A DNA stretch of 64,000 nucleotides from Isoetes taiwanensis (Eukaryota; Streptophyta; Lycopodiopsida; Isoetales; Isoetaceae). A model generated the notes under the pieces. It worked only from the letters and a program-made list of their open reading frames with translations. It had not been told where the DNA came from and ran no database searches. The stretch lies in NCBI GenBank assembly GCA_021234155.1, contig JAJEKV010000005.1, positions 5,582,952-5,646,951 of the forward strand, in the 5' to 3' direction. Below are positions 46,738 to 57,961 of the stretch, piece after piece; position 1 is the first letter of the stretch; each line of letters opens with the position of its first letter. A program made the position numbers and the translations under genes.

Positions 46738-47238
46738 TTAGCGCCGATTGATTGTCGAATCCAAGTCTGCAAGTAAATCCTTTACACAATTATAGGGAAT
46801 GTCTTGCGCCTTCTTTTGCTTTACCTCTATACCAGCCTTCCTAGAGATGTCTGTGGCTGCAATGAATGAGAGCCTAGCTCTGACAAATAAGGGATCCCTT
46901 AAGATATTAAATCCTTCTATTCTTACCCCAGTCACAACCATCTTGGATTCCTGCCTCTTGCACACGATCCTCCCTAATGCCTTTAATAAGCAATTCAAAC
47001 TGCAAGAACAAACAATTAAATAAACACAAAAAAACAAGTAAATATTAAAAGGTTATACATATTTACCTGCCGGCAGGAAACATCGTACCATCTTTTTTCT
47101 AATCTGCAGTAGAAACCTTATTAGCATCTCATTCAACTCAAGGTGAGGTATATCCTCAAGTGGATTTGACAGGTCAATCTGAGGAACATGGATGTCACCC
47201 TTGACAAATTTTCCCCAAGCATCAAATTTCTTGCCCAT
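46738..47238 (-). pseudogene. DUF3504-like (ZMYM/Crypton-related) gene fragment
   Basis: Two minus-strand exons, 47238-47067 and 46999-46738, separated by a clean GT-AG intron ending TTCTTGCAG. The first reads WGKFVKGDIHVPQID, DIPHLELNEMLIRFLLQIR, then (after a one-base frameshift at an A-run near 47.09 kb) KKDGTMFPAG. The second continues SLNCLLKALGRIVC, VRIEGFNILRDPLF, SRKAGIEVKQKKAQDIP. The pattern 'K.DG..(Y/F)P..SL..L...L.R' with 'FN...D..F' is that of DUF3504-type domains related to Crypton tyrosine recombinases. It stops at 46738 without a catalytic region. A copy of its upstream region lies at 50.56-50.92 kb. Confidence 0.5.
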
Positions 47239-47543
47239 TAAAACATTGACATATCATGTGCTCAAATGGGTGATATGATGATAGATGGCACTGCTGGCTT
47301 GCTGAATATTTCATAACTTTTGCATCCGGTCTAACAATGGTGTTCTTTGGCATCATTATATATGTTTGGTGAGGAACTAAGTATTTACTAATCCACAATA
47401 TATGGACATCAATGGAGACAAATATGTCACAAACTTGCATGACCTTTAGCATATGTTAATAAGCCTTATGCATTTGTTCTGCAGAAAGATCAAGGTTCTT
47501 TATAGAGAAATGTAAATATTAAAGTATAAATACAACATGTAAA

Positions 47544-48070
47544 GAATAGAATAGAATATGATTTTATCGTCCACGGAGACCAACTGGCCTATGGGACCCA
47601 AGTACAAAGAGAGAGAGCAGCAGGCGTATTACTACGAGATTAAAAAAGCCCCCCGAGGCGAAGGGTTTTAGGGAAAAAAAACCTTAGTAGCAATAAGGAT
47701 GCTGACATACCGCATGATTATATACATAATCACAAGTCTGGAGTGGTTAATGCCCGGACGAGGGGCATAACGGAAGTCAGTGTCATTATCCATTACCTCC
47801 TGAGGTACGATCCCAACAAGCCCTCAGGCCGTGGCTCGGTAGCTCATGCAAGGCGATGGGGCACAACTACCAGGCATGCCGGAGCCCGATATGCTCAGAC
47901 GCCCGTGCCCGGAGGGCGTGACTTTCATCCTCAATGGCGCCTGTTGACGGACCTGCGAGACTCTCGTCCTCCGCTGGGCTCTGAATCCATCTCCCCGTCT
48001 CAATGCGAGGTGGTGTGCACCTTGGCGTGGGAAGCAATCCCTGCGCTTTTCATGGGTAGATGGGTGCGTG
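47544..48070 (-). mobile_element. 5'-truncated non-L1 LINE fragment
   Basis: (GAATA)n tail, 'tcgtccacggagaccaactggcc', a UTR with 'cgaagggttttagggaaaaaa', then coding remnants with GC-richer composition than the flanks, including 'cattgaggatgaaagtcacgccct' (minus), matching the DESHTL zinc region of the copy at 37.5 kb. The 5' limit near 48.07 kb is approximate. Confidence 0.7.
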
Positions 48071-48079
48071 GGTAGTGGT

Positions 48080-50560
48080 GTGGCCCCTCGTGAGCATGGG
48101 ATTAACTTCTTTGTCGATAATTTGCCACCTTGACATGTGACAGGGCCTCTGCATCCTTAATCTACACCATACGTAAAGTTCCTCATTTGTGGGGTATGCA
48201 AGTACAAGATTTGCTATACTGTATAACAAGATTTGCAAAATACTATAAGATTTCAACCGGAATACTATATGGTGTTGATTTAGACGCGTGCAAAATACAA
48301 TTATGAGGGCTCTCACGCCTTTCCCCTCGTCACCCGGTGTGAATATGCACCCAAACCAAAGGGGGTTTAAGGGGGATTTTAATTTAATTGTGTTGGATTC
48401 AATGGTTATATTAATTAATATCAATGGTAGTTATGTGTTGGTTATTATACTAAAAAAAATTTTTGGCCCTTCGGGCCATAAAAAAAAAAACGGACGTGAG
48501 AATATAAAAGACATCTAAAACATGTAGCAATATGTGTTATGTAATATGCAGCATTAAGAAAAAAAAAAGGGAATATAGTAAAATGAAACATGACTAACTA
48601 TAATATCAAAGCATAATGTAATATAATTATATATGCTATAAAAGCATTTTATTTAGAAATTTATTGAGTTATTGAAAATAGCCAATGTATTATAATAGTT
48701 TTGGAGCACTTAAAGTGGATAGTGGCTTAAGATACGATACAAATCTTGGTTGATTTGCCTATCAAATAGTCTTGGTTTATCTCGCAATGCGTGATGCCTT
48801 CCGCTTGCCTAACTCCCATTAACCGGTTGAGGTTGAGCCTCGTCAAGTTTCGTGCCATTAGCGTCTCATTGTAATAGTTGCGACCATTAAAAAAAAACAA
48901 CACAAGGTTAAAAGTTTATATAGCATTATAATAAGAATAACACAAGCTTGTAATTGTAATTGATATTAACCTAAGCAATGGTCAACATGCACAAAAGGTC
49001 AATGCAGAGGTCACATGGCAACTCTTACCTTTCCTAGCCCTACTAACTTAGTTCTTAACTTTAACAATTGCTAATGGTTACCAATATTTCTTATCCTAAT
49101 TATATTATTTCGTTCAAACTATTGGCTTTTGTTAACGCTCATCTATTAAAACTGCTTCAACCTGCGGTTCCGGACTGCACTTCCAAGCCATCGATTCAAA
49201 GATGAAGACCCACCCAAGCTTCCTCGGATTTTGCTAGCAAGGAGGTTTTAAGCCATGCCATGGATTGCGATTCGTTTGCCGCCGGGTATCATCAAGTTTC
49301 GTTGTTAGGGTTTGGGATTACGGCATGATGAATCGCGTCGTGAGTCTCCCGTTTCAAAGAGTAACACGGTGAATCGCAACGAGAGTCTCCGGTTTCAAGA
49401 GGCACCACGGTGGATTGCAGCAGTTTCACTGCCATGCAGGTTATATGCGGTTTGGATTCAAGAAAATAATGCAAGGTCCCGGTTTTGGCTCTGCCATGCG
49501 CACTTCGCTCTCCCGGAGTTTGAACCTTAACAAGATTGGGTCCGCATGCGGTTTCCGGCTGCATCCGTCAGCATTAAGGCACAAATGGTAAGCGAGGGGA
49601 GTTGTGGATGTTTTTAGCGGATCTTTTTCCATCTCCACTTTACCATTTTAGAAATCTCCCCACGCTTTGAATCCTGTGAACCAAGAGCAAATAACACAAG
49701 ACTTTAGAAAATGTTTAAAGAAGATGAATACAAAGTAACAGTTTTGGGTTTGGCATGCGATTCTCGGGCTTTAGTTACGCACTAAAGGCAATGGATGCTA
49801 AGCAGAGGGAAGTTCTGCGGTTGTTATAGCCCGATCTTTTTCCATCTCCACTTCACCATGCTAGAAATCTCCCCTTGACGTTTCAATCTTGTGAACCAAA
49901 ACCAAATAACACAACACTTTCTGCTGAATGTTTAAAAAAGATGAATGCAATATGTAGCATAAAAAGCAAAAAACAGCAAAAACACAATAACACCGTATCA
50001 TGCATTGTTCCAATCTCTGTCATGGAAGATTGTCTGTCATGAAAAAGCACAAACTTCCATACCACAACTGTTGGATGAGGATAGAGGCAGACGGATCGGC
50101 GCACGTGACGGCCACATTTACGGATAAAACCACCACAAGAGCTTGTGAGAGAACAGAGCTTTGCTGGGTTCATGCATATGAATAAGGAGCTCGGCATAAG
50201 AACCGTTAGATTGTTAAAGCTAATCCACATCAACGCTCCAGAAAAGCTGCACTCTAGAAATACTATTTAGTATGGCCCAATGAATACAGCACCGAAATCA
50301 TAGGAAAACCATGCCAAAAAGCGTACAAAAACACAAAAAAAACCCCCTGTTATAATGCTACATATTAGTAATAAGCTCGCTGATGAACTGTATACATATC
50401 AATGTGTTGAAAGTGAACATAGTTGGACTCGTCGATCAAGAACCTCCAGTGCAAGTGTCTGCAAAAGCACATATAGCGGATGCTTAGGTGTAATCAGCCA
50501 CATGTTGTGCTTGGATAGTCGGAAATACTGTGCAAATTTGAAGAATATGGCATTCATCTT
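48080..50560. other. AT-rich interval with a 220-bp tandem duplication
   Basis: No gene recognised. 49580-49740 and 49795-49955 are diverged tandem copies ('gatctttttccatctccact', 'gaaatctcccc', 'tgtgaacca', 'caaataacaca'). Repeated 'gagtctcc.gtttcaa' phrases occur at 49340-49400. Confidence 0.5.
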
Positions 50561-50920
50561 TAATCGCTTCCATTTTAAAACATTGACATATCATGTGCTC
50601 AGATGGGTGATATTTTTTTTTTTTTGAAGGACGACAAGCTTTATTCACCAACTAAAAACTAGAGCAACATAAAATGCAAAGACAGGATTATAACCTCAGT
50701 GGACAAACCGATCCAACTGAGCACAACCACCTGCCTATGCAAAAGAATGAATTTGAAGGTAAGTATGCCAGATCAGTACTTTCTTCTCTTGATCAAGAGA
50801 AGAACAATTGTAAGCCATAACAATTTTATTTTGTTCAGATGGGTGATATGGTGAACGCTGACTTGTTGTATATTTTATAGTGTTTGCATCCGGACTCCAT
50901 TTTCAGCGATTTTTGGTTTT
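50560..50920 (-). repeat. Duplicate of the DUF3504-like upstream region
   Basis: 'aaacattgacatatcatgtgctcagatgggtgatat' at 50579-50613, continued at 50850 by 'ggtgaacgctgacttgttg' and 'gcatccgg', matches 47242-47330. It is interrupted by an L1 insertion. Confidence 0.75.
50614..50834 (-). mobile_element. 5'-truncated L1 insertion with 15-bp target duplication
   Basis: A T-run, then 'gaaggacgacaagctttatt', the reverse complement of the L1 end at 15735-15757. It is flanked by perfect direct repeats TCAGATGGGTGATAT (50599-50613 and 50835-50849). The duplicated locus at 47.27 kb is the empty site. Confidence 0.88.
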
Positions 50921-52361
50921 TTGGAAAGCTCCTCCAATGCTCTTTCTTTTTATATAATTTTTAATTTGTCTTTTGTTGTATTTGAGGGCCGAATTGAGTC
51001 TTGTTCAGCCCTTTGTTGGAGATGTTGACAGAAGCTTCAGGGGCGGGTGATCCAAGAGTTTTCCCTTCGGTTCATGAAAATCCATTGGCCTTTTGTCACT
51101 TCTTTCCTCCTATGGGAGATCTTTCAACTTAGCCATTATTTAGTAAATATCAATCGTAATCTGGATGTAACTATTCTGGCGATAATTTGAGATTCAAATT
51201 TTTTTTGGAAGGCGATAAATTTTATCCATTTAAGAATTTGTGTAGTGCATATGGCGATAAATGTTAATCACTAAAGTATGTGTGTAGTACTTGTGGTGAT
51301 GTCTAAAATCCTACCACATCATTAATGTCACAAGTGCACCACAATGACGTAGATAAGTGCCACTAACTAATGTTGTAAGCTCCCATTTTGTTTTGGTGAT
51401 TGTATCTGAGAGTACTATTTTCTCAATATCCCATGGTAAAGACATAAAATGGTATGGCTTTATCATGCATTAAGGCATAAATATGGCACAAATCAGAATT
51501 CAAAATCTTCATCTCTATACTCCCTGGCTATATGGAATTGGTAACTCAATGGTTTTTAAGTAGGCGATCAGTTAAAGATTTAAGAATTGAGATTATTGAT
51601 AGAAAGGCGAAAAAGCTCCTTCACTAAGTTCATATAGTTGGCGAATGTGGTAGAAGAGGGTAGGCTTTTCCAGAAAAATTTGGCGAATTAATCTAATATT
51701 CTTACTGAAGAAAGCCTACTAAACATGGTGGCAAATTTTTTCAAAATCCAAAAATATAGCAATTTTGCGATAAATAGCCACTAAAATCAACACGAGGATG
51801 TGGCTGTGTTGGACCTCCTGTCTCTTCTCATATGAATGGTACTCATCCAGTATGACAAACTTTTAAACCTGTTGTAAGAGTTTCATGCATCTGCTTCTCT
51901 GGTTACCCGTTGTCTTGAGGACCCTTTCCCTGTAAGCTTAGTGCTTTGGACTCTGCTTCTGATATTGCCCGTGGGTTGATAGCTCGAACCACAGCCTGCC
52001 TTGTCGAAGGTGGGAAACTGTGAAGTCGAATGTGCTCAATGCTATTGTTTGCTTCACTAGGATGACACGCTCCATGTTGTCAGCGATAATACTTGAGTGC
52101 TCAACCTAGGTGGGGGTCTTCTCGCGCTCGTAGGGTGCTTTGGTGCTCATCAAGGTGTAATGTCATCATTTCCTCATGGTCTTGGAAAAGAGATCTAAAG
52201 GCTGGTTAGACTGGCCTCCTTCCCTTGAAATGTAGGTGTGGGTACTGTTGAGGAAGAGTTGGGCCCAAGCACCCTTGTGGTCTTGCCCTTAATATCCATT
52301 CGCTCTTGAAGTGCTATGAACTCTTCCTCTGATGGAAGTTATTCGAGGAACATCATCTCCC

Positions 52362-53198
52362 TTACTCTACTATAGGCTTTGTGTCACTGTGCATACGATA
52401 TCTCAGGTTTTCTAATTTCGAGGGGAAAATCGTGCGCTTCCCGGTTATTGAAATCGTCCAGCTCAGATTGTTGACAAGAAGATGGAGGAGCTCATCGACT
52501 CTGTATCCCCGTTCCTTACACTCGGGAAGGTTCTTGATGTCATTCAAGATTAGGTACTTCTGTCCTTCAAGAATGATTGGTGCTAGGCTTGTAATGCCAC
52601 ATGCCAATTGTTAGAGCTACTGCCTCAAAATGGTGGACTTCTTCTTCTGCTTCCTGGCACTCTTGCTTTGGATCTTCTTCAATCTGGTCCTCGATGTCCT
52701 CGTCTGAATCTTCCTTGTTTTGCGTCCCTTGTTCCCGGAGTGCTCATACTCTAATAGTAGTTGGTCATCTGCTGCAGAGTCTAGGGTTTCGACATTGAAT
52801 GGTTGGATAGAAAGTTTTTCTACCATGGTCTGGGCTTTACAATACAGGAATATTGCTAGAGCAGCATTATAGGAGAAGTACCTTCTCCTATTCATTGTCA
52901 TATAATCAGGCATGTGTGCGGCCCTATTCTCTAATTGCCTAGCAACGTTGGATACATGGCTTAGGGCTACCTGAAAGGACGTTTTAGGTACAAAGTATTC
53001 TATGCATGGGGGGATTTCTTGCAAGCTGGAACCTACTTTCTCCTGGAATTCTAGCAAGACTTGTTGGTAAAAGATGTTTGCAGCTAGGGTGAATGACTGT
53101 AGAGTAGATTGACATCTACCTAAGAGACATGTGGTCAGGCGTTCTATCATCTGTTGAATGATGAAGTGGCCATAGGAAAGTGCAAGTTGTCGATGCAA
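52362..53198 (-). pseudogene. E2 second ORF, unknown protein
   Basis: Homologous to the E1 ORF at 29.6-30.5 kb: LLEFQEKVGSSLQEIPPCIE, YFVPKTS, HMPDYMTM, RRRYFSYNAALAIFL, then after a frameshift GITSLAPIILEGQKYL and NDIKNLPECKERGY. The part between these blocks is Lys/Arg-rich here and acidic in E1. No known domain is recognised. The frame is interrupted by stops. Confidence 0.6.
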
Positions 53199-53293
53199 AA
53201 CGGAACTAGAAGCGCCTCAAGGAACTGAAAAATGACTTGGAGCTAAGAGCAAAACTAATGGGGTTGTAATGGAGTTATGTTTGTATTGATAGA

Positions 53294-53571
53294 ATAGAAT
53301 AGAATAGAATAGGTTTTTAGCATCCACGGAGACCAATTGGCCTATGGGACCGAAACAAAAAGAGAGCAGCAAGCATATTACTGACAGAATTAAAAAACCC
53401 CCGCCCCGAAGGGTTTTCGAGGGAAAAACCTTAGTAGTAATAAGCATGCTGGCACACTGTACAATTGCATAGGACAGTTCAATACCGTCCCGTAGGACAC
53501 AAACGAGTCCGTGCATCCATAACCTCCTGGAGGTACGACCCCAACAAACCCACTGACGCCGTATCCTAATC
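53294..53571 (-). mobile_element. 5'-truncated LINE insertion with 14-bp target duplication
   Basis: Flanked by perfect direct repeats TTTGTATTGATAGA (53280-53293 and 53572-53585). It begins with (GAATA)n and 'catccacggagaccaattggcc', then the ORF2-type UTR 'ccgaagggttttcgagggaa'. 278 bp. Confidence 0.9.
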
Positions 53572-53761
53572 TTTGTATTGATAGAGAAATCCTAATCTGA
53601 GAATTTTAGGGTTTGGTAAACTTTGGTCATTTTGAGATGGGCTTTGACATTTCTAGGCTAATTTGAGGTCAAAAATGTGTTTTAGACTGTATGGTTCAAA
53701 TGCAACACATTTTATGGAATTTGGAGCAGTATTGCTCAAGTTATGAGAGTTCAAAATTGGG

Positions 53762-54020
53762 ACCCCCCCACAGCATAAACCCTAGGGCATGGTTAGATTG
53801 CGACATAACTAGTGATCTGCGCATGATGTGTAGTCCCGTTTGGGACTAATTGGTGCCAGGTCATTGAAATAAGGATATATTCTTGCTCTATTCGAAGTGA
53901 ATTGCTCGAATGTGGCTGATCTATGGTCCAAAGTGTTGGACCAATCACAACATATGCCAGGGCATGGTTAGGTTGGGACTTAACTAGTGTTCTGCACATG
54001 GTGTGAGTGGTTGGGTTTTC
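53762..54020 (-). repeat. E2 inter-ORF: paired inverted-repeat modules
   Basis: Module near 53760-53853 (GGGAC arm with GTCCC arm; loop 'ggttagattgcgacataac') and module near 53937-54015 ('accaatcacaacatatgcc' against 'gcacatggtgtgagtggt'; loop 'ggttaggttgggacttaac'). Same position in the element as E1 modules 3 and 4, but different sequence. Confidence 0.65.
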
Positions 54021-54817
54021 CTGGTCTACTTTTGATCTAAAACTTTGTAAACACTTAGCCCAAAACTCACCAACACATCAATTCAAGACATTTTATGCTT
54101 TAATTACTCAAAATTTTTATATTATTTATAGGCAATTTTACATATATTGTCTATACAAATTTTGTTCACAACCTTCTTAATCCTTACACTTTATGAACTT
54201 CTCAAGTCTTATATCTTTCAACATGCATATGACCCGCTTTGCATGAAGAACACATGCCAAAGAGTCGTCAAAATGCTGTATGACCTCCATTTCGGCCGCT
54301 TCTTGCAATGCAAGTAACATATCATTTGCTACCCACTTCTCCTTATCAAAATCATAGAGGATCTCACGAATGAGTCACTGAAAACTTGCCCATGGGATCA
54401 GAATCCCGCAACTCCTGATAGTATTTGATTTCTTGCAAGGCATGGAAGAACACGGAGTCTTGCGAGCACTTCTTGGGCCTCCTTGGAGGTTCTGTGGCAT
54501 CTGGGGGAGGTCTCAGATTCTCCATATTTTGGCTAGGCTTCTCTCCTTCGATGAATCGATTTTATGGGCTTCATAGTACTGGCAGTAGGCATCATACATC
54601 TTTTTGTAAGCCTTATACTCTGCCAGGCTCTTCTTATAGGCTTGATCGAGCCCTAAGATATAGGATTCCCTTCCCGACCTACCTCCCGTCTTCCGATCTA
54701 GTACTACCCATTCGGGGTAAGGTGGGAGTTTCATTCTGCAGGAGCTTGAGTCTCTGCATTTTCTCCTTCTTCTTCTTGGTGATCGGGGGAATTCCGTGGG
54801 GATTTTATCCCTCGCTC

Positions 54818-55725
54818 CAGTGTTGTTTACGTACCCGTATTTTACGTTTACATACGTCCCGTACCTTCTTCACAGTACTATACGTACTATACCTATAAGT
54901 TGACAGGTCAAATTGAGCTCTTGTTTTATTAATACCGTACATACAATACGTATAATACGTACTTTAAAAAAAAAAGGTGTCCAAATGACATTAGACGAAT
55001 AGAATTGGTAAAATTATACATTAGGAAAAATACATTATTATATATTATAGAGAATAGGAGTAAAAAAACACATTAGGGGACTTTAGACATTAGGGAAATT
55101 ATGGAATTGTAGTTAAAAAAAAAGGGGGGGACAATAACCCAAAACCTCTGCATTTTCCTCCTTTGTTCTTACTCTAGCCGCCGAATCGAAATTGAGATGG
55201 AGATGCCGACCCACCTTTCTTCTTGTTTTGTTATGGCAGGAGGCAAACCTTCTCCTTAATACTTCAGTAGTTTGCATTCATGCCAAGAAAGAAATTCAGT
55301 GGTCACTAACGGTTAATAGCTTCGAATGCAACAAATAAGCAACAATTACTTAAATTTATTTATCTGTGGATGTAGATTGCAAACAATATATAACTCTTAA
55401 ATAGACATATTTTGGATTGAAAACTTTGAGAAATACTTAATTTTCTAGAGTAATATATTCTGGTTCATTATTTAAGACTTGAAGTTCTTCATACTAGTTG
55501 TTATTGCAACTATTTCAACTGCAATACAAGAAATAATAGTTCTAAAAAATTACAGGAAGTACTTAATGTACTTTATGTAAAGTACGCATTTTACATATTT
55601 AATAAGTATTTTATAATTCCAAAATACATATTTAAAGTACTTTTTAAATGAGAGGTATACATACGGTATTAATACGTTAAGTACGTATAATACCCATACC
55701 GTACTAAACGTACCTGACAACACTG
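54818..55725. mobile_element. hAT-type MITE with 8-bp target duplication
   Basis: Ends CAGTGTTGT...ACAACACTG, with imperfect extension through TACGT-rich subterminal repeats. It is flanked by perfect 8-bp repeats CCTCGCTC (54810-54817 and 55726-55733). No transposase. AT-rich, with repeated 'acgtataatacg' motifs. Confidence 0.92.
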
Positions 55726-55977
55726 CCTCGCTCTAAATGATTCTGCTCCCGCCATGGGGTCTGCAGGCAGAGATAAGCATCGTCCTTAGTCGTCGTCCGA
55801 TGACGATGACGGAACGTCGCCTTCAGCTCTTTCTGCTAAGACGATATTGGAGGCTCTTCTTGCTAAGGTGGTATCGGAGGCTCGTCCTTCTATGACCCCT
55901 TTCCCTTTCAATCCTTCTCTTCGCGATTCTTTGTTCTTTGCTCTTTCCTCCTCTGCTCTTCTTCCCATCTCTTAGCT

Positions 55978-56092
55978 CCTCTTCTTCTTCTTCTTCTTCT
56001 TCTTCTTCTTCTTCTTCTTCTTCTTCTTCTTCTTCTTCTTCTTCTTCTTCTTCTTCTTCTTCTTCTTCTTCTTCTTCTTCTTCTTCTTCTCC
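55978..56092 (-). repeat. (TTC/GAA)n expansion within the H3-like ORF region
   Basis: An almost uninterrupted TTC run of nearly 40 units on the plus strand (GAA on the coding strand). It reads as Glu, Lys or Arg depending on frame and lies in the basic insertion of the H3-like ORF. Confidence 0.95.
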
Positions 56093-56589
56093 TCCTCTAC
56101 CATTCAAAGGCAATGAGCCTTCTTTTCTTCGGAGGTACGTTTAGCCTTGATGACCGGCTCGCCCTCCTGCTCGTTTTGGTTGGCTGCCTGATCTTTTTGT
56201 TGAGCCTTCCGGTCAGCTTGATCCTCCCTTCTGCTCATCCACCAGCTCAGTTTCTCGTTGGATCTGGTCTTCTGTACCCTTAGGTTGCTCCTTGGCTCTC
56301 CCCCCTTCTCGGCATTTCGAGCCTTCTACTCCGCTGCACGAACCTAAGCACTCTTGGTTTTCTCTTTCATCCGGGTGGTATGCTTCATGCGAGCCATGTT
56401 TGACGGAACTTGTGTCACCTCAAAGGCGCCTAGAAGATGGCTCTGAGTGCTGAACAGAGAGAAAACGAAATGAAAACCCTAAAATTGAGGCCTCAACCTT
56501 TTATTTATATCGTTAAAAATTAGTGTTTGCGATGGGAAAATGGTATTATGTGGTGGCTCTATATCTTATGTTTTCTTCAGAATTTCTCG

Positions 56590-56890
56590 CATGGGACCAT
56601 TCAGAGCATGTGTCAGAGGGATGTTAGGTTGCGATCGAATAGGCCATTTGCAGATGGTGTGAGGGGTTGGCCTAACGTGCTTTAAACTTACTGATTATTG
56701 GTGGTGTAACATGCTTTTCTAGCTTATTTCCTCATTTTACGCGGGAATTCATCCTTTATTTTCTATTTTGGTGCTTGTATAACTTAGATCCATGGCCAGA
56801 ATGGTGCAATCACTCACAACATGTGCCAAAAGGGTGTTAGGTTGCAATCTAACATGTGATTTGTGTATGGCGTGAGTGGTCCAGCCAAAT
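56590..56890 (-). repeat. E2 leader: paired inverted-repeat modules
   Basis: Modules near 56587-56672 and 56803-56880: arms 'tcactcacaacatgtgcc' and 'tatggcgtgagtggt', loops 'gttaggttgcgat' and 'gttaggttgcaatctaac'. They match the position of E1 modules 1 and 2. Confidence 0.65.
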
Positions 56891-57127
56891 GTGACTAAAA
56901 TCATTCATAATTTTTTTCTTAAGAAAAATCTCTTTAACCTACTAGGTCTTCTATGTGTTCACTAATTACTCTATTCCTAGCTAACTACTAGCTCTACTCA
57001 TGGGAAAAAAAAAAATTCTGAGCACTCGAGGCTCATACTTGGGCTTTCATCTCCAAGACTGAATGTCTAGGCTAGTTAGTTACTATTAGGATATGGCCAG
57101 AGTTCGATCTTGTCCACTAAGATCATT

Positions 57128-57139
57128 GCTCTAATACCA
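57128..57139 (-). promoter_or_regulatory. E2 primer-binding site
   Basis: The minus strand reads TGGTATTAGAGC, one change from the tRNA-iMet complement, three bases from the LTR end. Confidence 0.8.
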
Positions 57140-57142
57140 TTG

Positions 57143-57470
57143 TGATGGCCCCTGCTCGTATACAATGCCCCGAACGTATAAGAACTGTAGATTCCCTACT
57201 GTCATCTCGAGCTTGCCAATAACAAGCCATCTACCTAACATTGGACTCTTATGGTGAGCAAGAATCTGACGGCGAAGAATAGACGTGTCATTCATGTCGA
57301 GCCCATACCTTGCCTACATCAGTGACAAGTTATCAAGCCTAGCCCACAATGTTTTCCGACAATCTCTACACACCAGCGGGATCAACTGTGACTAGACAAG
57401 TCTCCCTTATCAGCCGGTCTAATTCTACCACCCACAGCCAGGCAGACTCTTATGCACAGGCTGCATTAAT
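57143..57470 (-). repeat. E2 5' LTR, truncated
   Basis: The minus strand ends GGGGCCATCA. It shares with the E1 LTR 'ctggctgtgggtg', 'gaccggct.ataa.g', 'gttgatccc.ctggtg', 'gcaaggtatgggct' and 'cagattcttgctcacca'. E1 has about 450 bp extra in the middle. Confidence 0.75.
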
Positions 57471-57479
57471 TAAGAATTA

Positions 57480-57961
57480 ATGAGGCTATCTAGAAACATC
57501 TTCTATTCTACAATCGACCATATTTTCACATTGCGCATGCTTATTGAACATAGTCGAAGTTTGAAACAAGACCTCTATATATGCTTTATGGATTTTACTT
57601 CTGCTTTTGATACAGTACCACGGAGCTTCTTTGGCAGCGCTTGCAGGCACTTGGGCTTCCACAAGATCTTCAAAATGCAGTTTATCGGCTCTATGAAAGG
57701 GTTTTTGCTAAATTTCCAGCATCAGGTACTCAAATCACTAGCAATATTGGAGTTCGTCAGGGTTTCCCTTTATTTCCTACACTCTTTGGCTTGTACATTG
57801 ATCAATTGGAAGAATGGCTTGATAATCATGGCGACGGAGGTCCACATTTGGCACACTATATCATTAGGCAACTTCTGTATGCTGATTATGTTTCGCTTCT
57901 GGCACATACCGCTGCTAGTATGCAGCAACATTTACATGCTCTGCACAAGATTGCGTATTAA
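57480..57961 (+). pseudogene. Non-L1 LINE reverse-transcriptase fragment
   Basis: Reading across one frameshift at about 57.62 kb: LYICFMDFTSAFDTVPR, then LQALGLPQDL, RLYERVFAKF, SNIGVRQGFPLFPTLFGLY, and RQLLYADYVSLLAHTAA. The catalytic YADD box is changed to YADY. Closely similar to 38.9-38.5 kb on the other strand. No LINE 3' terminus follows, so both ends are truncated. It interrupts the E2 LTR. Confidence 0.85.

Larger units (their letters stand above)
54177..56397 (-). pseudogene. Retroelement-encoded histone H3-like protein (E2 copy, disrupted)
   Basis: Starts MARMKHTTRM, keeping Ala1, Arg2, Lys4, Thr6 and Arg8 of H3 and Met at position 9. The insertion region includes a GAA-repeat expansion, GDVPSSSSDDD (matching the E1 SSSSD block) and SLAEYKAYKKMYDAYCQYYE. 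The C-terminus is a strong H3 fold: ALQEIKYYQELRD, REILYDFDKEKWV, NDMLLALQEAAEMEV, FDDSLACVLHAKRVICM, LKDIRLEKF, ending at 54177. From the REI motif to the end of helix 2 it has the same length as canonical H3, with 12 of 26 residues identical by eye. The Cys110, His113, Arg116 and Asp123 equivalents are kept. Stops, frameshifts and a hAT MITE (54818-55725) disrupt it. Confidence 0.85.
52100..57470 (-). mobile_element. LTR retroelement E2, second member of the H3-encoding family
   Basis: Minus-strand order: a truncated 5' LTR (57470-57143, ending GGGGCCATCA), PBS TGGTATTAGAGC (57139-57128), leader with two inverted-repeat modules, H3-like ORF (56397-54177), two more modules (54.02-53.76 kb), then a second ORF (53198-52362) with further E1 similarity to about 52.1 kb. 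The 5' LTR is cut by a LINE RT fragment at about 57.47 kb. I did not find the 3' LTR. Nested insertions: a hAT MITE (54818-55725) and a LINE fragment (53294-53571). Confidence 0.8.

Noticed and set aside
47743-48075. 110-codon GC-rich plus-strand ORF
   Set aside because: It is antisense to the truncated LINE ORF2 fragment, whose tail and zinc region fix the element on the minus strand.
55823-56144. Long poly-Glu and poly-Ser ORFs
   Set aside because: They are frames through a TTC/GAA microsatellite; the real coding context is the minus-strand H3-like ORF.
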